32,742 nucleotides of DNA from Candidatus Methanocrinis natronophilus (GTDB taxonomy: Archaea; Halobacteriota; Methanosarcinia; Methanotrichales; Methanotrichaceae): positions 1 to 32,742 of the forward strand of contig JARFPK010000025.1 of the NCBI GenBank assembly GCA_029167045.1, written 5' to 3'. Shown one piece after another: positions 1 through 5,758 of the stretch. Position 1 is the first letter of the stretch. The number at the start of each line of letters is the position of its first letter. The position numbers were made by a program, and so were the translations under genes. The notes under the pieces were generated by a model. The model searched no databases, was not told the origin of the DNA, and worked only from the letters and a program-made list of their open reading frames with translations.

Positions 1-222
1 ACAGGGGTGGGCGACGACCCTCGCCCCGGGGACTACCTTCCTCAGCCTCTCGGCCTGATCGTCGTCCCTCGCCACCACCACCACCTCGTCCGCCACCTCG
101 CCGACGACCTCGACGGTCCTCTCTATCATCGTCACGCCGAAAAATTCGAGGAACGCCTTCTGGGAGCCGATCCTCCTTCCGGCGCCCCCGGCGAGGATCA
201 CAGAAGACCGCAGAGCTCCCAT
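1..222 (-). CDS. MobA-like nucleotidyltransferase (3' end outside window)
   Basis: Only the N-terminal ~74 residues are inside the window. They begin with a beta strand followed by LAGGAGRRIGSQKAFLEF, the nucleotide-binding signature of the molybdopterin guanylyltransferase / NTP-transferase fold (LAGG-x-G-R-R-x-G-x-x-K). A second segment, EVADEVVVVARDD, fits the next Rossmann strand. By family, MobA proteins transfer GMP to the molybdenum or tungsten cofactor, but related sugar-phosphate or coenzyme F420 nucleotidyltransferases share this N-terminus, so the substrate is not settled. The ATG at 222 follows GGAAGGAGG almost directly. The start lies 25 bp inside the upstream connectase gene, suggesting translational coupling in the glyA-folD-connectase operon. 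Confidence 0.7.
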   Translation of the reverse strand, partial: MGALRSSVILAGGAGRRIGSQKAFLEFFGVTMIERTVEVVGEVADEVVVVARDDDQAERLRKVVPGARVVAHPC

Positions 223-794
223 CCTCCTTCCTCGCAGTCCTCTCTCAGAGCCCGGAGGAGGGCCGCCTGCGGGTCAGGTTTCTTTCCTTCGGTGGTGAGG
301 ATGGTGAAGTCGGGGCTGACAGAGGCGGTCGCCCTCCCCACCTCCTTGTAGAGGGCCTTAAAAGATGCCTCGTCAGGCGGCTTTCCGCAGGAACCGAGCC
401 GCTGGAATGCCAGATCTCTTGTGAACCTGTTGCCGAGGATGATCAATGTCGACGTACCCCTCTTTGTGATCTCTGCCTTCCGGCCATCTATCTCGACGAG
501 GAGATACCCACCGGGGACGGCGTAGACCCTCCTCCTCCTCTGCCTATCGAGGGAGAGCTCCGTCACCTCCCCTGCCAGGACCCCCTCCCTCCTCCAGACC
601 TTCTCGCGGCCGTCGTTGATGGCGATCTTGGAGCCGAGCTCCTCTGACCTCTTCCGCAGATCCTCTTCGGTCCTGATCTTGCCGCCGTAGAGCTCCTCCT
701 CCAGGGCCCCCGTCTCCCCGAAGAAGGAGATGCTCCGCCGGTCGCCCCCCATCACCGCTCTACTCTTCCCGCAATAGGCCACCACCAGAGACAT
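198..794 (-). CDS. Connectase-like protein (DUF2121, proteasome-beta-related Ntn fold)
   Basis: A 198-aa protein starting MSLVVAYCGKSRAVMGGDRR, which I recognise as the DUF2121 family restricted to methanogens and relatives. Members have been characterised as connectase, a sequence-specific protein ligase related to proteasome beta subunits that acts on a KDPGA-type site in methyltransferase subunit MtrA. In that mechanism the initiator Met is removed and the exposed Thr/Ser acts as nucleophile; here residue 2 is Ser, compatible with this. The GGDRRSISFFG stretch matches the position of the conserved Asp-containing turn of Ntn hydrolases. The protein is shorter than the roughly 290-aa Methanocaldococcus enzyme as I recall it, so an additional C-terminal domain may be absent. 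The ATG at 794 lies 18 bp after folD behind GAGAGGGGG, and the 3' end overlaps the mobA-like start. Family assignment is confident; ligase activity is inferred. Confidence 0.8.
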   Translation of the reverse strand: MSLVVAYCGKSRAVMGGDRRSISFFGETGALEEELYGGKIRTEEDLRKRSEELGSKIAINDGREKVWRREGVLAGEVTELSLDRQRRRRVYAVPGGYLLVEIDGRKAEITKRGTSTLIILGNRFTRDLAFQRLGSCGKPPDEASFKALYKEVGRATASVSPDFTILTTEGKKPDPQAALLRALREDCEEGGWELCGLL

Positions 795-812
795 CCGCAG
801 ATCCCCCTCTCT

Positions 813-1697
813 TCATCTCTCTTCCGAGCCCATTTGGATCTCGGCAGCATCCGCCGTCTGGCTCATAAGCATCGAGACGGTGAGGGGTCCCACCCCTCCG
901 GGGACGGGGGTGACCGCCGCCGCCACCTTGATGACCTCGTCGAACTCCACGTCCCCCACGGTCCTGTCGCCGACCCGGTTTATCCCGACGTCGAAGACGT
1001 AGGCTCCGGGCCGGACCATATCCCCCCGGATGAGACCGGGGACCCCCGCCGCCACCACCAGCACCTCGGCGTTCCGGGTGTGGGCGGCGAGATCTTTCGT
1101 AAAGACGTGGCAGACGGTGACGGTGGCGTTCCTGTTGAGCATCATCGCCGCAAGAGGCTTTCCGACGACGTTGCTGTGGCCGACGATCACCGCCTCCTTC
1201 CCCTCCAATTCGACGCCGAGCCGCTCGAGGGCCCAGACGATCCCCTTCGGGGTGCAGGGGACGAGCCTCTCCGCTCCGGCCAGGAGAGCGCCCATGTTGA
1301 GGGGATGGAAGCCGTCGACGTCTTTTTCAGGATCGATGGCCGCCATGGGACGCGCGGGGTCGAGCCCCTGGGGGAGGGGTAGCTGGAGGAGGATGCCGTT
1401 TACATCCTCCCTCGCGTTCAAGCCCCTTATAGTATCGAGGATCTCATCGATCTTCGCATCCTCAGGAAGGTGGACGTTCTGAGACCTTATCCCGACCCGG
1501 TCGCATGCGGAGTGCTTTATCCTGACGTACATCGCAGAGGCGGGGTTCTCACCGACTATGATCGTCGCAAGGCCGGGCTTTCTGCCGATGGCGGCGAGCT
1601 TCTCGACGCGGGCCATCGTCTCCGCCTCCATCTCCGAGGCGAGGGCTTTGCCGTCTATGATCGTCCCAGTTCCGGATATAGGGGGAAACCGCGACAA
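813..1697 (-). CDS. folD: FolD: methylene-tetrahydrofolate dehydrogenase / methenyl-THF cyclohydrolase
   Basis: A 294-aa cytosolic enzyme that oxidises 5,10-methylene-tetrahydrofolate to the methenyl form and hydrolyses it to 10-formyl-THF, supplying C1 units to biosynthesis. Visible signatures are the active-site region YVRIKHSAC with the catalytic Lys, [25 protein letters not shown], the NADP-binding [12 protein letters not shown], and the C-terminal [14 protein letters not shown]. Length is typical of the family. The start is a TTG at 1697 (GAGGTGG about 9 nt upstream); no ATG precedes the conserved IIDGKA segment, so the gene overlaps the 3' end of glyA by 43 bp. The glyA-folD pair indicates folate-based (not only methanopterin-based) C1 metabolism, as known in Methanosarcinales. 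Confidence 0.95.
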   Translation of the reverse strand: MSRFPPISGTGTIIDGKALASEMEAETMARVEKLAAIGRKPGLATIIVGENPASAMYVRIKHSACDRVGIRSQNVHLPEDAKIDEILDTIRGLNAREDVNGILLQLPLPQGLDPARPMAAIDPEKDVDGFHPLNMGALLAGAERLVPCTPKGIVWALERLGVELEGKEAVIVGHSNVVGKPLAAMMLNRNATVTVCHVFTKDLAAHTRNAEVLVVAAGVPGLIRGDMVRPGAYVFDVGINRVGDRTVGDVEFDEVIKVAAAVTPVPGGVGPLTVSMLMSQTADAAEIQMGSEER

Positions 1698-2905
1698 AGC
1701 TCGGCCACCTCGTCTCTTACTCTGGCGATGACGATCTCATCGTCGATATTCCTGAGTACCGATCCGATCATATTCGCGATCTGGACCATCTCTTTCTCCT
1801 TCATCCCCCGGGTGGTGACCGCCGGGGTCCCTATCCTGATACCGCTGGTGATGAAGGGGGAGGTGGGGTCGAAGGGTATGGTGTTCTTGTTGAGGGTGAT
1901 CATCGCCCGCTCCAGGGCAGCCTCGGCGTCTTTTCCTGAGTAGGGCATCTTAAGGAGCTTGAGGAGCATCAGGTGGTTGTCGGTCCCCCCAGATACGAGC
2001 TCGAAGTTCTGATCGAGGAGGGTCTTCGCAACGACGGCGGCGTTCTTGACGATCTGCTCCTGGTAGCTCCTGAACTGAGGGGTCAACGCCTCCTTGAAGC
2101 CGACGGCCTTGGCGGCTATTACGTGCATCAGGGGGCCTCCCTGGACCCCCGGAAAGACCGCCCTGTCGATGGCGGGGGCGATCTCCTGCCTGCACATGAC
2201 GACGCCGCCCCTCGGTCCTCTCAGGGTCTTGTGGGTAGTGGTTGTTACCACGTCGGCGTGGGGTATCGGTGATGGATGGACGCCGGCGGCGACAAGCCCC
2301 GCGATGTGGGCGATATCAGCCATCAGGTAGGCTCCCACCTCGTCGGCGATCTCCCGGAGGGCAGCGAAGTCGATGGTCCGGGGGTAGGCCGAGGCGCCGG
2401 TGACGATCATCTTCGGTGAGCAGTCTCTTGCGATATCCAGAATCTCGGCGTAGTCGAGCATCTCCGTCTCTTTGTTGACGCCGTAGTGGACTACGTTGTA
2501 GATCTTGCCGGAGAAGTTGACGGGGCTTCCGTGGGAGAGGTGGCCACCGTGGTCGAGGGCCATGCCCATGACGGTATCCCCGGGCTTGAGGAGGGCAAGG
2601 TAGACGGCCATATTCGCCTGGGAGCCGCTGTGGGGCTGGACGTTGACGTGCTCTGCGCCGAATAGAGCCCGACACCGGTCCCTGGCCAGGTTCTCGGCGA
2701 CGTCGACGAAGGTGCAGCCGCCGTAGTACCTTTTTCCGGGGTAACCCTCGGCGTATTTGTTCGTCATCACGTTGTTGTAGGCCTCCATCACCGCGGGGCT
2801 GGTGAAGTTCTCGGCGGCGATCAGCTCCAGGCCGTTTCTCTGTCGCTCCAGCTCGTCATTTATGGCGGAGGCGATCTCGGGATCAGCATCATCCAGGAAG
2901 TTCAA
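1655..2905 (-). CDS. glyA: Serine hydroxymethyltransferase
   Basis: A 416-aa PLP enzyme interconverting serine and glycine with transfer of the C1 unit to tetrahydrofolate (or a pterin analogue). Diagnostic segments are [16 protein letters not shown] near the N-terminus, [30 protein letters not shown], and the PLP-lysine motif [16 protein letters not shown] around residue 230. Length matches the family. The start is a TTG at 2905 preceded by GGTGATTTGA, a good archaeal Shine-Dalgarno sequence; no ATG lies before the conserved N-terminal helix. It is first in a minus-strand operon with folD, connectase and the mobA-like gene, and is divergent from the PUA gene at 3045. Confidence 0.96.
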   Translation of the reverse strand: MNFLDDADPEIASAINDELERQRNGLELIAAENFTSPAVMEAYNNVMTNKYAEGYPGKRYYGGCTFVDVAENLARDRCRALFGAEHVNVQPHSGSQANMAVYLALLKPGDTVMGMALDHGGHLSHGSPVNFSGKIYNVVHYGVNKETEMLDYAEILDIARDCSPKMIVTGASAYPRTIDFAALREIADEVGAYLMADIAHIAGLVAAGVHPSPIPHADVVTTTTHKTLRGPRGGVVMCRQEIAPAIDRAVFPGVQGGPLMHVIAAKAVGFKEALTPQFRSYQEQIVKNAAVVAKTLLDQNFELVSGGTDNHLMLLKLLKMPYSGKDAEAALERAMITLNKNTIPFDPTSPFITSGIRIGTPAVTTRGMKEKEMVQIANMIGSVLRNIDDEIVIARVRDEVAELCRGFPLYPELGRS

Positions 2906-3044
2906 TCAAATCACCGGTAAACGATCTTCGAGAGAGGACTTCCTCGGGGGCAAAATAGGTTATGGTGGTATTTGGGGCGGGGGCCTCCCAGGACCCCAGC
3001 CGTTCCGTCAGCCTTTTCAAGCCATGGGGGAAGAGTAGGATCTG

Positions 3045-3500
3045 ATGCTAAAACGGGCGAGGATGATAGCCGACCTTCAGTTCGGCCGCGGCTGCGGTCG
3101 CGCCCTATTTGGGGAAGATACCACCTTCATGCTATCGAATACCGGGAGGCTTAGGCACCTTTACCGGGACGGCGAGAGGACAGCGACGGTGAGGGCGAGG
3201 GACGGCCTCCTCACCTTGAGCTCCCTGGGAGCCGAGCTCCTCTACGACTTTCTTCCTTCGCCAAAGCAGCGGGTCGTCGTCCAAAACGACGTGGCCCCTT
3301 ACGTAGCCAGGGGCGGAACCGCCTTCGCAAAACACGTCGTCTCCGTAGACCCCGATATAAGGGCCGGGGAGGAGGTGCTGGTCGTCGACGAGGACGGGAG
3401 GCTCATCGCCACCGGAAGGGCCGTCCTCTCGCCGGAGGAGATGATGGAGCTGCGCCGGGGTCCGGCGGTGATCGTCCGGTCCGGCCAGGAAGAGGAGTGA
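3045..3500 (+). CDS. PUA-domain RNA-binding protein (archaeosine TGT-like C-terminal architecture)
   Basis: A 151-aa protein. Residues about 70-148 form a PUA domain, with QNDVAPYVARGGTAFAKHVV followed by AGEEVLVVDEDGRLIATGRA and a C-terminal GPAVIVRSG strand. Residues about 8-65 (IADLQFGRGCGRALF to the LLTLSSLGAELL segment) resemble the small domain preceding PUA in archaeal tRNA-guanine transglycosylase family proteins. No catalytic transglycosylase barrel is present, so this is a stand-alone RNA-binding module of the predicted PUA-protein type common in archaea; the RNA target is unknown. The ATG at 3045 is chosen; a second ATG at 3063 behind GGCGAGG is possible. It is transcribed away from glyA with about 140 bp of shared upstream region. 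Confidence 0.75.
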   Translation: MLKRARMIADLQFGRGCGRALFGEDTTFMLSNTGRLRHLYRDGERTATVRARDGLLTLSSLGAELLYDFLPSPKQRVVVQNDVAPYVARGGTAFAKHVVSVDPDIRAGEEVLVVDEDGRLIATGRAVLSPEEMMELRRGPAVIVRSGQEEE

Positions 3501-3711
3501 GACGGGCTTCAAGCTCGTACAGGGTTCGGGTGAGAACCACCCCCGCAGACCATACTATCAGGATCGCCCCTTAAGATCTCCTATTGTGCGACATCTACCA
3601 TAGGCTCTATGTAACCTCAGCGATCGCTCTTCCGACGGGAAGGATCTCCTCTTAAGTCTTCTCCCGCCCCAGGGTAATCCCCATGGATCCGTGGACCTCC
3701 TGGGCTTAAGG

Positions 3712-4011
3712 TCGATGGTGGTGGTGATGATCTGTTTTCCTCGGTCGCGGTTCGCCAGGTCGGCGCCCCTTATCGCCATGTTCTCCGACTCGGTCCCACC
3801 GCTGGTGAAGTAGACCTCTTCCGCCTCGGCTCCGATGAGCCCGGCCACCCGCTCCCGCGCCTCCTCCAGAGCCGGCTGGTGGAGGCTGGAGGCGTTCCCG
3901 AAGATCTCCGCTATTGGCAGCAGACATCGCACCGATCACCTCCGGCGCCGGAGGGGTGGTGGCGGCATGGTCCATGTAGATCCTCTTCTTGGGAAGATCT
4001 TGGAAGCCCAT
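3712..4011 (-). pseudogene. Cysteine desulfurase (NifS/IscS) N-terminal remnant, frameshifted
   Basis: The first frame reads RIYMDHAATTPPAPEVIGAM, the canonical N-terminus of class V cysteine desulfurases. It then breaks near 3927, and the homology continues in the next frame as LLPIAEIFGNASSLHQPALE, then LIGAEAEEVYFTSGGTESEN and KQIITTTID. Removing one base around ATG-T-CTG rejoins the two frames. Similarity ends at about 3712; the PLP-binding lysine and catalytic cysteine regions are absent from the window, so only about a quarter of the gene survives. The remaining frame to 3558 has no recognisable continuation. This is a decayed fragment rather than a working enzyme. A single-base sequencing error could explain the frameshift but not the truncation. 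Confidence 0.85.
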
Positions 4012-4081
4012 CCGGTAAACAGGCGGCGCAAGGGGCTCCTCGGCGGCGAGACGGCGGCGTCTCCTGAGGCGACGACGGCAA

Positions 4082-4089
4082 CTTATAAG
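4082..4089 (+). promoter_or_regulatory. TATA box for the 86-aa membrane protein
   Basis: CTTATAAG is centred about 27 bp upstream of the ATG at 4113. This is the normal archaeal TATA-to-start-site distance, so the transcript probably begins at or next to the start codon (leaderless). No clear Shine-Dalgarno sequence precedes the ATG, which agrees. Confidence 0.6.
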
Positions 4090-4112
4090 TAAAGGGCGGG
4101 AAATTTCCGGGT

Positions 4113-4373
4113 ATGTTTCCTACAACTCTCCCCCCCGACCCTCTGATCCTGGTGGGGATGGTTCTGATTTCGGTGGGGATCCTCTACACCTTGATATCGT
4201 CCCGGGCAGGAGTCGTCCTGGTCGGCCTTGGAACCGTGGCGACGGGAATATTTCTCTTCACCATAGTCCCGAACGCCTTCAACCCTGTAGCCTTCTGCGT
4301 CAATGGCTTAATGGTCTTATGCGGCCTTTGGATGGTGGACATCGGCGCCAGGACCCCCGGGTCTTGGCGATAA
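4113..4373 (+). CDS. Small three-helix membrane protein, unknown function
   Basis: An 86-aa hydrophobic protein with three likely transmembrane segments: residues about 11-29 (LILVGMVLISVGILYTLI), 32-52 (VVLVGLGTVATGIFLFTIV) and 59-78 (AFCVNGLMVLCGLWMVDIG). No family is recognised. It has its own promoter (TATA at 4082) and stands between a nifS remnant and a tRNA gene. The short Pro-rich N-terminus and lack of charged catalytic residues give no hint of enzyme activity. It is considered real because of the well-placed promoter, the clear helix periodicity and a stop just before the tRNA promoter. Confidence 0.6.
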   Translation: MFPTTLPPDPLILVGMVLISVGILYTLISSRAGVVLVGLGTVATGIFLFTIVPNAFNPVAFCVNGLMVLCGLWMVDIGARTPGSWR

Positions 4374-4375
4374 CC

Positions 4376-4382
4376 TTTATAT
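4376..4382 (+). promoter_or_regulatory. TATA box of tRNA-Pro
   Basis: TTTATAT is centred about 32 bp before the first base of the mature tRNA at 4411, which places transcription start a few bases upstream of the tRNA 5' end, as expected for archaeal tRNA promoters. Confidence 0.6.
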
Positions 4383-4410
4383 GGGTGATCTGCATCCAGG
4401 AATCCGCAGC

Positions 4411-4486
4411 GGGGCCATAGGGTAGCCTGGTATCCCACAGGACTGGGGGTCCTGTAACCGGCGTTCAAATCGCCGTGGCCCCACCA
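4411..4486 (+). tRNA. tRNA-Pro (anticodon GGG), CCA encoded
   Basis: A complete cloverleaf can be folded by eye. The acceptor stem is GGGGCCA (4411-4417) with TGGCCCC (4476-4482); the D arm has a three-pair stem GGG/CCC; the anticodon stem CAGGA/TCCTG closes the loop CTGGGGG with anticodon GGG; the T arm is CGGCG-TTCAAAT-CGCCG. The discriminator base is A at 4483, and CCA is encoded at 4484-4486. No intron is visible. It would decode CCC and, by wobble, CCU proline codons. Confidence 0.93.
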
Positions 4487-4783
4487 TCTTCGAATCGTTG
4501 AACCAGATCTCTAGGTGAATTTATAAAGCACAATCGAATTCTCGCTACATTATAATATTAGTCTGACATAAACCTGATGGATATCCGTATATAAATATTG
4601 ACTTATTTTTATCCTCCGCCATCGGCTCAATCAGTGATCGCCCATGGTTGTGGACTTATGCGGTTCGGGCTCGGGGTCCTTTCAATGGAGATGTCACTGA
4701 AAGCAGCAACCAGTCCTGCTACTCCCGAAAGAGATTGAGATGAGCAATATGATTAAATACTTCGGCCGCCCCTAATTTGTGGG
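4487..4783. other. Intergenic stretch between tRNA-Pro and the tyrosine-rich gene
   Basis: About 300 bp with no convincing protein gene. The first half is AT-rich and includes a strong TATA-like TATATAAAT near 4590. The second half (about 4615-4735) turns GC-rich. A TATA-like ATTAAATAC near 4752 lies about 30 bp before the GTG at 4784 and is probably that gene's promoter. A short non-coding RNA starting near 4615 is possible, but I could not fold a recognised class. Confidence 0.4.
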
Positions 4784-5137
4784 GTGTTAGTCATTAGACC
4801 AATAATCGTCCTTACTCTATTGGCGATGGTTTTGCTCTGCACTATGGCGGCAGCCGAAGCTTCGGGTGATCGAGATTGGGGGCCCTCAAAGAAGTCGTCA
4901 CATTGGAAGCATCCTTCCTCTGACTGGCTCTCTCCCTGGACCTTCGATTCGTATTACAGCCGATATTATTACCCCTACAGTTATTACTACCCGAGCAGCT
5001 ACTATTACACGTACTACTACCCGGGCAGCTACTATTATAACTGGTATTATTACTACCCGTACTATCACCAGTACCCGTTCTACAGTTACCCTCTCGGGTC
5101 CTTCTCTCAGATCAGGTATTCGCTGGTGGTCGGATAG
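4784..5137 (+). CDS. Exported tyrosine-rich low-complexity protein
   Basis: A 117-aa protein with a hydrophobic signal peptide (residues about 6-24, IIVLTLLAMVLLCTMAAA, then AEA/SG as a likely cleavage site). A short charged/Trp region follows (DWGPSKKSSHWKHPSSDWL), then a remarkable tract at residues 57-103 in which 27 of 47 residues are Tyr, arranged as YYYP, YYYT and YYYY blocks separated by Ser, Gly and Pro. At DNA level the core is an imperfect 30-bp (10-codon) repeat. The start is a GTG at 4784 with a TATA-like ATTAAATAC upstream; Met15 would truncate the signal peptide. No family is recognised. Export to the cell surface is likely; a structural, adhesive or cross-linking role is only a guess. 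Confidence 0.65.
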   Translation: MLVIRPIIVLTLLAMVLLCTMAAAEASGDRDWGPSKKSSHWKHPSSDWLSPWTFDSYYSRYYYPYSYYYPSSYYYTYYYPGSYYYNWYYYYPYYHQYPFYSYPLGSFSQIRYSLVVG

Positions 5138-5286
5138 GGGCTTTGCAGGGCTTGATATAGGATAATAGAGACGAATTGGCGGTGCGTGCCAGAGGTCCGA
5201 CTTCCCTCCGGGGAAGCTACTAAAAAATTTTCCTTATTTCTCTATTCCGACCCAGCATATACGTTCCTTCGGCGACCCCGAGAAGC

Positions 5287-5630
5287 TCAACGATCCCGAT
5301 ACAGATGGGTTTTGGCCGGTTTGTCGAAGATGAGGACCTCCTCCCGGCCGTGGAGCGGCTCGCCGAAGCTGAGGAGTTCCACCGACGGATCGAGGCTGGC
5401 GACGACCCGGTCAATGGCGTCGTTGAGGCTGGACGGATCGTACCCAGCAAGACCGGTTTGAGTATATCTGTCGTTTTCAATGAATGCAGAATATGAATCG
5501 ACCAGGGGATTCATCCCTTTTCTCAATATAAGAGGGATTATCGAGTCGCCATCTTTGATCTGGAGGGCCCCCCCGGACAGAAGTTGTTCTGTACATCCAC
5601 GACGATGAGGGCTCTTCTGCCGCCTTCCAT
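5287..5630 (-). pseudogene. Mosaic pseudogene: nicotinamidase fragments fused to erythromycin-esterase-like fragment
   Basis: An ATG at 5630 behind GGAGG starts MEGGRRALIVVDVQNNFCPG, the N-terminus of a nicotinamidase/isochorismatase. A G7 run (about 5568-5574) is one base short, and the reading continues in the next frame as ALQIKDGDSIIPLIL. It then jumps directly to GMNPLVDSYSAFIENDRYTQ and TGLAGY, which belong roughly 70-100 residues further on in nicotinamidases, so an internal segment with part of the active site is deleted. After TGLAGY the same frame becomes SLDPSVELLSFGEPLHGREE, typical of the N-terminus of erythromycin-esterase-family proteins, and stops soon after. Neither enzyme can be functional. 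About 150 bp on the 5138-5286 side hold nothing recognisable. Confidence 0.75.
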
Positions 5631-5758
5631 CTCATAGCCTCCAGGAGATCAGAAATCCGTTCCGCCGCATACTCAAAGGTACCCCCCGCAGACTGCAGAA
5701 TATCCAATAAAATATTCCCTTAGGCTCCGGATCCCCGGCCGGTCCGGAGCCTCCACCT

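Noticed and set aside
4866-5165. Alternative frame of the tyrosine-rich region giving a Thr/Ile-rich protein
   Set aside because: It is a by-product of the TAC/TAT repeat read in another frame; it lacks a signal peptide and promoter position, whereas the Tyr frame has both.
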